Of a stretch of 64,000 nucleotides of DNA, positions 1-8,981 are shown piece by piece. Every line of letters starts with the position of its first letter. Positions within the stretch are counted from its first letter, which is position 1. The position numbers were made by a program, and so were the translations under genes. A model generated the notes under the pieces. That model searched no databases, was not told the DNA's origin, and saw only the letters and a list, made by a program, of their open reading frames with translations. This DNA is from Actinomycetes bacterium (GTDB lineage: Bacteria > Actinomycetota > Acidimicrobiia > Acidimicrobiales > Palsa-688): NCBI GenBank assembly GCA_021787365.1, contig JAJYMB010000086.1, forward strand, positions 1 to 64,000. The letters run 5' to 3'.

Positions 1-985
1 ACCACTGCAGTGCCGCGGACAGGTACGGCTCCACGTCGCTCCGGTAGCCGTTCGGGCTGGTCAGCACCCAAGCCGGGATACCGCCGCCGTTGGTCTCGGC
101 ATTTATGTAGGGCCCGGGCCGGGCTATCACGTAGAGACCGGCCTCTTGGGCCATGTTCAAGAACTCGTTCATGTCTCTCACGCCGGTGAAGTCGTACACC
201 CCGGGCGAAGGCGACTGGTAGGCCCAGTCGAAATAGACCGTGACGGCGTTGTAGCCGTCGGCCTTCATCTTCTGGAGCAGGTCCAACCATAGCGAGGGCG
301 ACGGCGTGCGCCACGGGTCGAACTCGCCGGCTGTGATGAACACACGTTTCCCGCCGATGATGAGCGAGTACCCGTCGTAGGTAACCTTCTTAGGGGTGCC
401 GCGGACGACGTCGCTCGGCTGCGGGGTCATCTCGGGGGTGACCGGGTTGGTCGCGGCAGCCGGGCTGGAGCCAGCCGCGCTGGCAGAAGCGGCCGAGGTG
501 TTGGCGACGACGCTGAAGGTGTAGCTCGTGCCATTGGAAAGGCCGTCCACTATGGCCCAGTCGTTCGGCACATCTGCTGTCACGCTCTCGCCCCCTGGCT
601 CGGCCGTCACCGTATAGCTCGTCACCCTGCCTGCACCGCTCGCGGGTGGGCACCAGAGCACCGTGGCCGAGTTCTCCCCCTGGAGCGCACGGGCCAAGAC
701 CGGTGCGCTCAGCGTGGAGCTATCCGCAGCCGCAGAGGTGGTCGGTGGGCACGAAGCGTCGCTCCCCGACGACGTGACAAGCGGCCCTCCAGGTGGCGCC
801 GGCGGTGCCGGCGGTGCCGGCGGTACGAGCTGCTCGGGCCCGGGCGGTCTCGAGTTCGGCACAGTCTGAGCCGACACTTCGCTCCCCACCCCGAGCGGTA
901 GCAACATGGCCACCGCTGCCACAACAGACGCACCCAGCCGCAGCCTGCGCGCACGACGAACCGGCACCCTGTCCGCCCCCTTCAC
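1..985 (-). CDS. Secreted GH35 beta-galactosidase, N-terminal part (runs off the window)
   Basis: Leftward gene cut by the window start, with about 328 residues visible. The GTG start at 985 has GAGGGGG about 9 nt upstream and opens a signal peptide: an Arg-rich n-region, then a hydrophobic stretch ending near VSAQT. A Pro/Ala-rich linker follows (VPPAPPAPPAPPGG), then a fibronectin type III-like domain (residues about 105-185, with PPASGAGRVTSYTV and SNGTSYTFSVVA). The catalytic TIM barrel then begins. RPGPYINAETNGGGIPAW is the GH35 signature, and its Glu in NAE corresponds to the acid/base region of the family. Expected role: extracellular hydrolysis of terminal beta-galactosides. An Fn3 module before the catalytic domain is uncommon for GH35. 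The family call is firm; the substrate is inferred. Confidence 0.88.
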   Translation of the reverse strand, partial: MKGADRVPVRRARRLRLGASVVAAVAMLLPLGVGSEVSAQTVPNSRPPGPEQLVPPAPPAPPAPPGGPLVTSSGSDASCPPTTSAAADSSTLSAPVLARALQGENSATVLWCPPASGAGRVTSYTVTAEPGGESVTADVPNDWAIVDGLSNGTSYTFSVVANTSAASASAAGSSPAAATNPVTPEMTPQPSDVVRGTPKKVTYDGYSLIIGGKRVFITAGEFDPWRTPSPSLWLDLLQKMKADGYNAVTVYFDWAYQSPSPGVYDFTGVRDMNEFLNMAQEAGLYVIARPGPYINAETNGGGIPAWVLTSPNGYRSDVEPYLSAALQW

Positions 986-1102
986 GAAATGCGCCCCCTC
1001 AGGTCATTTATACGTCCGCTCACCCAGCCCGTCAATAGGGGCAGCCTCAGATCCCTCCCCAAAGAACGCAAACCCAGAAGGAGTTGACCTAAGGGCCCCG
1101 CA

Positions 1103-1207
1103 GAACTACCCAGTTGTAGTTCGACCGCTTCGCCGGGACTTCAGGCGTGCACGCGGACGCGACTTCAGCCGCGTGCCGTTGCAGGTGTAGTTCCACTCTC
1201 CGTGGAA
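1103..1207. promoter_or_regulatory. Two inverted repeats upstream of the MarR/MFS pair
   Basis: The 986-1404 gap holds no convincing gene. It does hold a perfect inverted repeat, GAACTAC-N6-GTAGTTC (1103-1122), and a second one, TTCCAC-N5-GTGGAA (1191-1207). A further GTAGTTC half-site (1187-1193) overlaps the second. Palindromes of this size are typical binding sites for dimeric MarR proteins, and the gap separates the divergent GH35 and marR genes. The operator role is inferred from position and symmetry only. Confidence 0.35.
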
Positions 1208-1404
1208 GGTGTTCGCCAGCGTCGGTCCGCCGGCACCACTTCCTGCTCCACGCTGCGCTCGGCGAGTACAGGGCCGGCGCGAGGCGCAGACCTTCTCGGT
1301 GGTGACTGTCGATGCCACTGGAACCTAGTAACATGGGTACCGTACTTACCGCTGCGTTCCCGTCCACCGCCAAAACGGGGGCGGGACCGGGAAATAAGGT
1401 TGTG

Positions 1405-1929
1405 ATGACGAGCGGCACCCTGGACGCGACAAGGACGGCTTCTCGGGAGCCAGGCGCGGCGAACCAGCTCGCCGACAGGCTGCGCCTGTCGATGATCCGT
1501 CTCGCTCGCCAGCTGCGCCGCCAGGACCCCTCCGAGCTCAGCATCGCCCAACTCTCGGCGCTCGCCACCGTGGTCGCCTCGGGGCCGCTTGGCGTCGGCC
1601 AGCTCGCCGAGATCGAGGGCCTCCCCTCGCCCGCCGTGACACGCCTTGCCGACAAGCTCGAAGAGGCGGGCCTCCTCGTTCGCCGGGCCAACCCGGCCGA
1701 CCGCCGGGGCGTGCACCTCGTCGCCACGCCCGAGGGCGCGGCGCTGCTCGCCCGGCGCGAGCAGGTGGGCAACGCCTGGCTCGCCGAGCGCCTCGGGCGT
1801 TTGAGCGAGGCCGACCGCTCGGCGCTCGAGCGGGCCGTGGCGCTGCTCGAGTCCCTCGCCACCGAGCGCCGGGGCGACGTGCCCGCGGTGGCGGAGGGCC
1901 GCCGCGGTGCGACCGAGGTGCTGGCATGA
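1405..1929 (+). CDS. MarR-family transcriptional regulator
   Basis: A 174-residue protein with a winged-helix MarR core. LSIAQLSALATVV opens the DNA-binding region, LAEIEGLPSPAVTRLADKLE is the recognition-helix segment, and VRRANPADRRGVHLVATPEG is the wing with the family's DRR motif. ATG at 1405 is preferred because it gives the usual length and follows AATAAGG; in-frame ATGs at 1312 and 1333 would add 24-31 low-complexity residues. The stop overlaps the start of the MFS transporter by 4 bp (ATGA), so the two are translationally coupled. The regulator probably represses the efflux pump and responds to a pump substrate; the ligand is unknown. Confidence 0.85.
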   Translation: MTSGTLDATRTASREPGAANQLADRLRLSMIRLARQLRRQDPSELSIAQLSALATVVASGPLGVGQLAEIEGLPSPAVTRLADKLEEAGLLVRRANPADRRGVHLVATPEGAALLARREQVGNAWLAERLGRLSEADRSALERAVALLESLATERRGDVPAVAEGRRGATEVLA

Positions 1930-3860
1930 CTGCTCTCGCCACAGCCCGGTCGTCGGTCGTGGGGCCGCGCTACAAGTGGGTCGTCCTCTCCAACACCACC
2001 ATCGGGGTGGTGCTGGCGACGATGAACGCGACGAGCCTCATCATCGCCTTGCCGGTGATCTTCCGCGGCATCCATCTGAACCCGCTGCAACCGGCGAACT
2101 TCCCCTACCTGCTGTGGATCATCATGGGCTACATGCTGGTCTCCGCCGCGGTGGTGGTGACCGTGGGGCGCATCGGCGACATCTTCGGCCGGGTGAGGAT
2201 GTACAACCTCGGCTTCGCCTGGTTCACCCTCGGCGCGGTCCTGCTCTCGCTGGTGTGGAGCCACGGCTCGACCGGGGCCTTGGAGCTCGTCATCTTGAGG
2301 ATGTTCCAGGCCGTCGGCGGGGCGCTGCTCATGGCGAACTCGGCCGCCATCATCACCGACGCCTTCCCCTCCAACCAGCTCGGGCTGGCCCTCGGCACCA
2401 ACATGGTCGCCGCGATCGTCGGCTCCTTCTTGGGCATCCTCGCCGGCGGCCTGCTCTCCCAGGTCGGCTGGCGCTGGGTGTTCCTCGTGAACGTGCCAGT
2501 CGGGGTCTTCGGCACGATCTGGGCGTACTTGAAGCTGCGCGAGATCGGCATCCGCATCAAGGCCAGGATCGACTGGGCAGGCAACCTCTCCTTCGCCGGA
2601 GGACTGGCCATGGTCCTCACGGGGATCACCTACGGCATCAAGCCCTACGGCCGCTCCCTCACCGGCTGGGGCGACCCCTTCGTCTTGGAGATGCTCTTCG
2701 GCGGCCTGGCGTTGCTCGTCGTCTTCGTCGTCGTCGAGACGAAGGTGAAAGACCCGATGTTCCGGATGTCGCTCTTTCGCATCCGGGCCTTTTCCGCCGG
2801 CAACGCCGCGCAGTTCCTGGGGGCGGTCGGGCGGGGCGGCCTGCAGTTCATGCTGATGATCTGGTTCCAGGGCATCTGGCTGCCCCAGCACGGCTACAGC
2901 TTCGTGGACACCCCGCTGTGGGCTGGGATCTACATGATCCCCTGGATGCTCGGCTTCGTCGTGGCCGGGCCGGTCTCGGGCAAGCTGTCGGACCGTTACG
3001 GCGCCCGGCCCTTCGCCACGGCCGGCATGCTGCTCTCCGCCGCCATGTACGCGGCGATGATGGCCTTCCCGGCCGACTTCGCCTACTGGCCCTTCGCGGC
3101 GGTGATGTTCGTGTCGGGCATCGCCATGGGGCTCTTCGCCTCGCCGAACACCGCCTCGATCATGAACTCGGTCCCCGCCCGCCACCGCGGGGCGGCGTCG
3201 GGGATGCGGGTCACCTTCTCCAACGCTGGGATGCCGCTGTCGATGGGGCTGTTCTTCACCCTGCTCGTCTTGGGGCTCAACGCCAAGGTGCCTAGCGCGA
3301 TGGCCCACGGCCTCGTCGCCCACGGGGTCCCCGCCGCCCAGGCCGCCCAGCTCGCCCACGAGCCGCCCCTCGGCTACCTCTTCGCCGCCTTCTTGGGCTA
3401 CAACCCGCTGAAGAGCATGCTCGGGCCGGCGGTGCTCGGCCGTCTCCCGGCGAAGCAGGCCACGCTCATCACCGGGCGCGCCTTCTTCCCCCAGCTGATC
3501 GGCCCCTCGTTCAAGCACGCCCTGGTGCTCATCTTGGTCTTCGCCGTCGTCATGAGCCTCGTCGCGGCGCTCGCCTCGGCGCTCCGGGGCGAGCGTTACG
3601 TCCACGAGGACGAGGAGTCCCGCGCCCAGAAGGCCGGGCTCGTCGCCCTGGGTGATGGCGCAGTTCCCGGTGACGGCGCCATCACCGCGTCCGGACCGCA
3701 GCGTGCCCCCGGACCGGCGGGGGACGGGTCACCGCCAGGTACACCGGTCCGAACGGGCCCGCCAGGCAACGGCCGCGCCCGGCGGGCGAAGGCGAAGAGG
3801 AACGGGGTCGTCGGGTCGTCCCAGCGGTCTGGGGACAAGGAGGCAGGCTCCTCGCCGTGA
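1926..3860 (+). CDS. MFS drug-efflux transporter, DHA2/EmrB-QacA type
   Basis: A 644-residue polytopic protein with about 14 predicted membrane helices. The loop GRIGDIFGRVRMYNLG matches the MFS motif A between TM2 and TM3. ILRMFQAVGGALLMANSAAI and the following GxxxGPxxGG-like stretch match the drug:H+ antiporter motifs of the 14-TM subfamily. A second motif-A-like loop, GKLSDRYGARP, lies mid-protein. The C-terminal 70 residues are hydrophilic and rich in Pro, Gly and Arg, with no known domain. Expected role: proton-driven export of hydrophobic or cationic compounds at the inner membrane, controlled by the coupled MarR gene. The substrate cannot be read from sequence. Confidence 0.88.
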   Translation: MTALATARSSVVGPRYKWVVLSNTTIGVVLATMNATSLIIALPVIFRGIHLNPLQPANFPYLLWIIMGYMLVSAAVVVTVGRIGDIFGRVRMYNLGFAWFTLGAVLLSLVWSHGSTGALELVILRMFQAVGGALLMANSAAIITDAFPSNQLGLALGTNMVAAIVGSFLGILAGGLLSQVGWRWVFLVNVPVGVFGTIWAYLKLREIGIRIKARIDWAGNLSFAGGLAMVLTGITYGIKPYGRSLTGWGDPFVLEMLFGGLALLVVFVVVETKVKDPMFRMSLFRIRAFSAGNAAQFLGAVGRGGLQFMLMIWFQGIWLPQHGYSFVDTPLWAGIYMIPWMLGFVVAGPVSGKLSDRYGARPFATAGMLLSAAMYAAMMAFPADFAYWPFAAVMFVSGIAMGLFASPNTASIMNSVPARHRGAASGMRVTFSNAGMPLSMGLFFTLLVLGLNAKVPSAMAHGLVAHGVPAAQAAQLAHEPPLGYLFAAFLGYNPLKSMLGPAVLGRLPAKQATLITGRAFFPQLIGPSFKHALVLILVFAVVMSLVAALASALRGERYVHEDEESRAQKAGLVALGDGAVPGDGAITASGPQRAPGPAGDGSPPGTPVRTGPPGNGRARRAKAKRNGVVGSSQRSGDKEAGSSP

Positions 3861-3914
3861 CCGGTGCCAGCCGGCGGCCCTGGCGGGACAGGCGCGACGA
3901 GCACGAAAGGTCCC

Positions 3915-4139
3915 ATGGCCGTCGGGAGCATGGTCGTCGGGTTCGACGGCTCGGAGACGAGCTACCGGTCCTTCGCCATGGGTCACGCAGCAAACGAGGC
4001 CCCCGGCCACCATGGCTTCCGCGAACTCCTTGCACCGGGACGCCCATGGCAAGCCTGTCGGCCGAGGAGTAGGGCACCGCCGACTGCTCAATTGGCCCGC
4101 AGGCTCACGGGCCGCTGGGCCAGGGCTCCTCGGTGGTGA
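3915..4139 (+). pseudogene. Universal stress protein (UspA) N-terminal remnant
   Basis: Starting at ATG 3915 the reading frame gives MAVGSMVVGFDGSETSYRSF followed by AMGHAANEA. This is the first beta strand and helix of a UspA domain (compare the family pattern VVGxDGSxxSxxALxxAxxxA). After about 30 residues the similarity ends and the frame becomes Arg/Pro-rich. No continuation of the Usp fold is visible in the other frames before 4279. Read as a decayed or truncated usp gene; no function is expected. The 3861-4278 stretch otherwise holds nothing recognisable. Confidence 0.5.
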
Positions 4140-4278
4140 GGATCACCCGGTTCGGATGATGCGGGCTCACCTTGGGGTACCCGAAGATGTGTCCTACGCC
4201 CAAGGGACCCACCGACGCTGTTTGGGCAGCTGGCAGCCCGGACGCTCAGCACCTGGCCTTGGTGGGCAGGTGAGCCCG

Positions 4279-4512
4279 ATGAGGCGCGCCTCCGAGCCGA
4301 CGGACTGCGAGTTCCGCCTCCGGGGGCACTTGGGGGGCACGATCCTCGGGGCGTTCCCGTCCCTCAAGGCGGAGATCCGCGGCCAGGACACGGTCCTGCG
4401 GGGCACCCTCCCCGACCAGGCGGCGCTACACGGCGTGCTCTCTCAGATCGAGGCCCTCGGCCTCGAGCTGCTCGAGTTCCGCCGCGTGCCCCTCGGCGAC
4501 GCCCGTGAATAG
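4279..4512 (+). CDS. Small conserved actinobacterial protein, function unknown
   Basis: A 77-residue protein starting at ATG 4279. The body (CEFRLRGHLGG, then LRGTLPDQAALHGVLSQIEA, then LGLELLEFRR) alternates strands and helices. It resembles a widespread short actinobacterial family whose members often sit beside enzymes and whose role is not known. There are no catalytic motifs, signal peptide or membrane segment. Its stop codon lies inside the first unit of a 14-bp tandem repeat. The match is from memory of the GHL...LxG.LPDQAxLHGVL pattern. Confidence 0.6.
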   Translation: MRRASEPTDCEFRLRGHLGGTILGAFPSLKAEIRGQDTVLRGTLPDQAALHGVLSQIEALGLELLEFRRVPLGDARE

Positions 4513-4558
4513 CAGACCGGGAACAGCAGACCGGGAATAGCAGACCGGGAATAGCAGA
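4507..4558. repeat. Tandem repeat, 14-bp unit, about 3.7 copies
   Basis: The unit GAATAGCAGACCGG begins at 4507, 4521 (one mismatch, C for T), 4535 and 4549 (partial). The array covers the stop codon of the 77-aa gene and the 5' flank of the psiE-like gene. It places in-frame TAG codons just before the latter, and so may have displaced that gene's original start. Confidence 0.85.
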
Positions 4559-4575
4559 AGGGAAAGAACGGCACC

Positions 4576-5085
4576 CTGGCCGAGGACCTCAGACCGAACA
4601 AGCCGGACCAGCCCGGCACGAGCCCGCGCCCTGCGCGACCGTGGCAACGGCTCAACGTCGGGCTGCAAGCGCTCCAGATCGCCGTCGCGGTCGCTCTTTT
4701 CTTGGTCGGCGCCGTGGTCCTGGTACGCACCATGGTGGACTTCTTGGAAAGGCCCAGCGCTTACCCGGCGTCGATAATAAACGCCCTCGACGGCATCCTC
4801 GTCGTGATCATCGTCGTAGACATACTGCACACGGTCGTCACACACCTACGTTCGGCGACCATACCCCTACGCCCGTTCCTCGTCATCGGAGTCCTGGCCG
4901 GCGTGCGGGACATCCTCTCGGCCTCCGCCCGTCTGAGCTTGACGGCGCGCCAAAGTAGCACGTCGTTCAACCAGTCGATCATTGAGCTCGGAGTGGGAGT
5001 AGGGGTCGTGTTGGTGCTACTGGCCGGACTTTTGGTGTTGCGTGTCGGGACGCACCCCGGGGAAGACGACGCTCCCGACGACTGA
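4576..5085 (+). CDS. PsiE-like (phosphate-starvation-inducible) membrane protein
   Basis: The open frame runs from 4555 (after a TAG) to 5085. It encodes four hydrophobic helices with the PsiE-domain layout: a first helix around QIAVAVALFLVGAVVLV, then LDGILVVIIVVDILHTVVTH, LRPFLVIGVLAGVRDIL and [20 protein letters not shown]. No ATG or GTG precedes the first helix. Candidates are CTG 4576 (AGAAGGGA upstream, used here) or TTG 4702, but TTG 4702 would cut helix 1 in half. The protein ends 69 bp inside the convergent ctaA gene. PsiE proteins are linked to phosphate starvation in enterobacteria; the biochemical role is unknown. Confidence 0.6.
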   Translation: MAEDLRPNKPDQPGTSPRPARPWQRLNVGLQALQIAVAVALFLVGAVVLVRTMVDFLERPSAYPASIINALDGILVVIIVVDILHTVVTHLRSATIPLRPFLVIGVLAGVRDILSASARLSLTARQSSTSFNQSIIELGVGVGVVLVLLAGLLVLRVGTHPGEDDAPDD

Positions 5086-6054
5086 GGTGCCCGCTGCCCG
5101 GGCAGACGAGAAACCGAGACGGAAGCGCACGAGGGCCGCTACGAGCAAACCCGCCACGAAAACGTGGGCCTCGGTCACGTCCACTTCGATGTGGCTGAAC
5201 CACGTGGCGTAACCGAGGGCGCCCTGGAGGCCGAGCAAGCCAACGGCCGCCCCGTACCGCCGCCAAGCCGCCCGAGGTGCACGGAGGGCGAACAGCAAGA
5301 AACAGGCCGCTACCACCAGCCCGAAGAGGAACATGCCCACGACGGCGTGGAACTCGGCAGTGCTGCGGAAGTCGAAAGGGAACCGGGGCGTCCCGGGCGA
5401 GCCGCTGTGGGGGCCGGTGCCGGCGACAACCGTGCCGGCGGCCACCACGACGACCGTGGCGAGCAACATCAGGTCAGCGAGCAGCGTGACGCCGCGATGG
5501 ACGACCACCTCGAAGCCCCGCTCGCGCGAACCGGCCCGCCAGTGCAGCACCACGGCGTCGGCAAGCAGGAACATGGCGAGGAGGAGGTGGGCCGCCACGA
5601 GCGCCGGGGCGAGCTTCATGAGCACCGTGATGCCTCCCAGGACCGCCTCCCCCACGTAGCCGGCAACAAGGCCCCCGGACAGCAGGAGCAAGTCCCGCCG
5701 GAAAGGCCGGCGCAGCAGCGAGGCCACCACGGACAGCGCTACCACGACCCCGACGGTCGTGATGATGCAGCGGTTGACGAACTCGACCAGGGCGTGGTAG
5801 CTCGCCGGCGCAACCACTGACGCCCTCGTGCAGTCGGGCCAGGTTGGGCAGCCGAGCCCCGAGCCAGAGAGGCGGACCCAGGCGCCGGACCCGATCAAGC
5901 CGACTATCGACAAGACGGCCACGAAGGCGAGCCAGCGGAGGACGTCGGGCTGGCCGGCCCGTTCGCGCCAGCCGGAGGTCGCTGTCCAGGCGTCGCCGCG
6001 TCTGGCGGCCGCGAGCGCACTCGGCTCGACACGGACGCCGGCCCGCTCAAGCAT
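5017..6054 (-). CDS. ctaA: Heme A synthase (CtaA/Cox15 family)
   Basis: A 345-residue protein with about eight membrane helices, which oxidises heme O to heme A for aa3-type oxidase. Typical features are [19 protein letters not shown] near the first helix, with the conserved Cys pair in a periplasmic loop. [10 protein letters not shown] and the later AEFHAVVGM and [10 protein letters not shown] carry the conserved His ligands of the two 4-helix halves. ATG 6054 is chosen because it overlaps the ctaG stop (ATGCTTGA), which indicates coupling; an upstream ATG at 6084 would only extend into ctaG. This is the last gene of the oxidase operon. Confidence 0.92.
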   Translation of the reverse strand: MLERAGVRVEPSALAAARRGDAWTATSGWRERAGQPDVLRWLAFVAVLSIVGLIGSGAWVRLSGSGLGCPTWPDCTRASVVAPASYHALVEFVNRCIITTVGVVVALSVVASLLRRPFRRDLLLLSGGLVAGYVGEAVLGGITVLMKLAPALVAAHLLLAMFLLADAVVLHWRAGSRERGFEVVVHRGVTLLADLMLLATVVVVAAGTVVAGTGPHSGSPGTPRFPFDFRSTAEFHAVVGMFLFGLVVAACFLLFALRAPRAAWRRYGAAVGLLGLQGALGYATWFSHIEVDVTEAHVFVAGLLVAALVRFRLGFSSARAAGTSVVGSVVFPGVRPDTQHQKSGQ

Positions 6055-6964
6055 GGGGGACCTTCCGCAGCGTTGGCCCCACAACCCGCACGGGCGCCGG
6101 CTTGACGGACCGCTTTACGAGCCGGTCCACCAGGTTGCCGAGGGAGCCGGCTTCGTCCGCGGCGCGCCGGATGACCCAAGTGAGCGCCGGCAGCGCCCAA
6201 AAATCACCGCACACCCAGAGGACCCCAGCCCCGATCTGCTGGTCGGCGAACGGCGACAACGTCACGCCGTGCACGTGGTCATAGACCGAGTACCACGAGC
6301 CGGTGCTGAAGATGGAAAGAGCCATCGCCAAGACGAACATGACGATGTTGGCCGACATGATGGCGGCGGCCCTGCCAACGTAGGAGAGCTTCGGCTCGAG
6401 CGGGTGCGACGGCAGGATCTGCGCCCAGAAGAGCACCCCGAAGACGAAGAAGCTGGCGTGCATGAGCCAAATGTGCACGTCTTGGTTGGTTTCTGCCAGG
6501 TCGAACGCCTGAGGGACGTGCCAGAACACCATCACGGCGTTGAAGCCGACCACGGCGCAGGGGGCGCTCGCGACGAACCTGCCGGCGGCGCGAAGCGGCT
6601 TCGCCCACGCCCCGAGGACGAACGAGCGTATGAGCCTCCGGCGGGCACCCACCGGGAGCGCGTGGAGCAGAGGCAGCCACGGCGCGCCGAGGACGACGAG
6701 CGCAGGGGCGATGAACATGATGAGTATGTGCTCGATCATGTGGACGAAGAAGTAGTAGTCCGCCCAGTAGTCAACCGGGGACGTGACCGTGAGGACCAAG
6801 AGGGCCAAGCCGGCGTAGAAGAACCACGACCGCCGGCGCCGCTGCGCCGCCCTTTTTGCGGCCGAACGCCGGTTCAGGCGAGCGAGCCCGAGCTCGTGGA
6901 GCACCACTACTACCGCAGCCAAGGTCACAAACGGGTCGAAGGACCACTCGGTCAAGTACTTCAT
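6047..6964 (-). CDS. ctaG: Cytochrome c oxidase assembly factor CtaG (caa3_CtaG family), copy 1
   Basis: A 305-residue polytopic protein with the caa3_CtaG pattern. [20 protein letters not shown] is the conserved TM pair with His residues. It is followed by [15 protein letters not shown], then a [10 protein letters not shown] segment and [20 protein letters not shown]. CtaG proteins are needed for assembly of CuB-containing oxidases in Bacillus-type bacteria. The start overlaps the stop of the preceding Sco-fusion gene by 4 bp (ATGA), and the end overlaps ctaA. It is one of three members of this family in the operon. Confidence 0.87.
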   Translation of the reverse strand: MKYLTEWSFDPFVTLAAVVVVLHELGLARLNRRSAAKRAAQRRRRSWFFYAGLALLVLTVTSPVDYWADYYFFVHMIEHILIMFIAPALVVLGAPWLPLLHALPVGARRRLIRSFVLGAWAKPLRAAGRFVASAPCAVVGFNAVMVFWHVPQAFDLAETNQDVHIWLMHASFFVFGVLFWAQILPSHPLEPKLSYVGRAAAIMSANIVMFVLAMALSIFSTGSWYSVYDHVHGVTLSPFADQQIGAGVLWVCGDFWALPALTWVIRRAADEAGSLGNLVDRLVKRSVKPAPVRVVGPTLRKVPHA

Positions 6965-8958
6965 GCTGGCGCCGTCCTCCCTGCCACCTGGCCACGAGCC
7001 ACCTCACGGATCCCCTGCGCAAGAGTGACAGCAAAGGAGGACCGCGACGCCTGGGTGGCCGGGCCAGGGTCGTCGTCCAGAGACAGGCGCACCCGCCCGT
7101 GGGGCCCGATCACATATGCGACCTCGCTGTGGCCGATCATCGAGCCACTCGGCAAGTACTGCACTTGGACGCCGAACTCGCTCCAGGTCTCCGCGAGGGC
7201 CGGCAGCGAGCCGGTCAGGTAGAGCCAGTTAGCGACGTGTTGGAGGCCCTCTTGGCGGTCGAAAGCATCGACAAAAGCCACGGCGTGGTAGACGGGGTTG
7301 GCGACCACGCCGACCAGCTCGACCCGGGACCGGAGCGACCCGAGCATCGTGTCGGCCTGTTTGAACTCTTGAGCTATGACAGGGCATTCGTTCGTGCACA
7401 CCGGGTCGAGGAAGGTGATGGCCACGGTCTTCCCACGGAGGCTCGCGAGGCTGACCGGCCGGCCGAACTGGTCCACGAGGTGGAAGTCCCTCGGCACGTA
7501 GTCAGCCGTGCCAGGCGTGCCGTCGGTCGCCTGGGCGATGATCGGAGCGGCGTTGGGGTTGATCGAGGCGAGCGCCATGGGAGCGGCACCGAGGGTGACG
7601 ATGCCGACAGCCCCTACTGCGACTACGGAGCGACCCAGGTAACCAGGGTGGCTGGCCACCGCGTCGCGCCAGCTCGCCAGACCCTCACGCCATAGCTGCC
7701 CCCACGCAGGACGCCAGCCAGCCGGGGCGCCCGCCTGTCGTGCCTCAGCCTCCTCGGCCCTCGCGAACGCGCCCGCCGGCTGGACGGCCTCGGCCGGTAC
7801 CGGCACACGCGCCACGGCCAAGTAGCCGGCAGTGATGAGCACTGCCATAGGCACCATGCTGTTTGGGTCGGTGCCGACCCCGCCCAAGAAGCCGAGGTCC
7901 TGGACAAGCACCCAGTTGGCCAGGCAGAGGGCTGAGGAGGCCACCACGGCCCCACGGAGAGCTCGCGGGTGCGTCCCCAAGCTAAGGAAACCCAAGCCGA
8001 GGAGGCCAAGTGCGACGACGACGAAAAGGTTGACCGCGAAGCCGTGGGTGGCATCGAAAGTTTCGAAGGCCCTTAGCCAAGACACCAAAAACCGCGGTTG
8101 GGGGGTGGTTGCCATCTGCTGGACCATCGTCGCCAGGCTCCCAAGCCGTAAACCGTCGCGGCCGACCCAAAAGCCCCGTCCGGGCCATGCCTGGAGGAGG
8201 GCCATAACGGCAAAAAAGCCGCCCATCACTGCGAGCACGGCCCGGCCGAGGCGCGGGCTCGCCCACCACCGTTCGGGCACCGCGACCAGTACCCCGGCAA
8301 AGACATAGAAGACCACCGCGCCCGGGGCCCCGAAGAGCCAGCTGAGGCCGGGAGCAAAGATCCCCCCGAAAGCCTCGCCGAAAACCCACACCACTGCACC
8401 CCAAGCGCCTGCCGCCACGCCGGCAAGGCGTGACCAGTTGCCCCGCGGCGCCACGATCAACCAGAGCCCTATGCCGAGCTGGATCCATACTGCTGACGTT
8501 GCCGCCGCGATCGGGTGGAAGCTCCACACGGTGGTGCCAGCGTCGGCAACGTGCTGCACCCAGGCTGGCGAAGTTGCCGCGGTCGGCTCGATCACGCTCG
8601 TCGCCATGCCGAGCGGCATGGCCGGCTGAGCTTGGAGGAAACCATCGAAGAGCCAAAGGCAGCCGAAACCGACCCGGAGGAGGCGTCGGCCGGCCGCCTC
8701 TGGCATGGCTGGCACTAGGCCCGCCCAGGGCGCACGGTCTAGTACGCCCGACGCCGGTGTAGCTGGCGTCCCAGTGGTAGCAGGCGCGCTTGGGCCCTGG
8801 GCAAGGCGGCGCGACTCGACGAAGCGCAACGCCTGCCAGGCGAGGGCTGCCAGGCCCAAGATCACGAGCACGATCAGCCCTTCGTGCAGCAGGGCCTCCT
8901 TGAACGCCGAGACGATAGTCTGGTTATCAGCACTGAGGCCGGAGCCCATCCCGGGCAT
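6961..8958 (-). CDS. Membrane domain fused to Sco1/SenC copper chaperone
   Basis: A 665-residue fusion. Residues 1 to about 470 contain roughly ten hydrophobic helices, including a DoxX-like start ([20 protein letters not shown]). After another TM near residue 450 comes an extracytoplasmic thioredoxin-like Sco domain. [20 protein letters not shown] precedes the copper/redox motif DPVCTNECP (CxxxC near residues 519-523), and the conserved third ligand His sits in [10 protein letters not shown] (about residue 609). Sco proteins deliver copper to the CuA site of subunit II. The fusion suggests the chaperone is tethered beside a membrane partner. Overlaps ctaG by 4 bp. Confidence 0.85.
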   Translation of the reverse strand: MPGMGSGLSADNQTIVSAFKEALLHEGLIVLVILGLAALAWQALRFVESRRLAQGPSAPATTGTPATPASGVLDRAPWAGLVPAMPEAAGRRLLRVGFGCLWLFDGFLQAQPAMPLGMATSVIEPTAATSPAWVQHVADAGTTVWSFHPIAAATSAVWIQLGIGLWLIVAPRGNWSRLAGVAAGAWGAVVWVFGEAFGGIFAPGLSWLFGAPGAVVFYVFAGVLVAVPERWWASPRLGRAVLAVMGGFFAVMALLQAWPGRGFWVGRDGLRLGSLATMVQQMATTPQPRFLVSWLRAFETFDATHGFAVNLFVVVALGLLGLGFLSLGTHPRALRGAVVASSALCLANWVLVQDLGFLGGVGTDPNSMVPMAVLITAGYLAVARVPVPAEAVQPAGAFARAEEAEARQAGAPAGWRPAWGQLWREGLASWRDAVASHPGYLGRSVVAVGAVGIVTLGAAPMALASINPNAAPIIAQATDGTPGTADYVPRDFHLVDQFGRPVSLASLRGKTVAITFLDPVCTNECPVIAQEFKQADTMLGSLRSRVELVGVVANPVYHAVAFVDAFDRQEGLQHVANWLYLTGSLPALAETWSEFGVQVQYLPSGSMIGHSEVAYVIGPHGRVRLSLDDDPGPATQASRSSFAVTLAQGIREVARGQVAGRTAPA

Positions 8959-8981
8959 GGTTGTTTCCTCCTCTCGGGCGA

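Noticed and set aside
1089-3605. 838-codon minus-strand open frame opposite the MFS gene
   Set aside because: Arg/Asp/Glu/His-rich with no family features; an antisense shadow of a high-GC membrane-protein gene.
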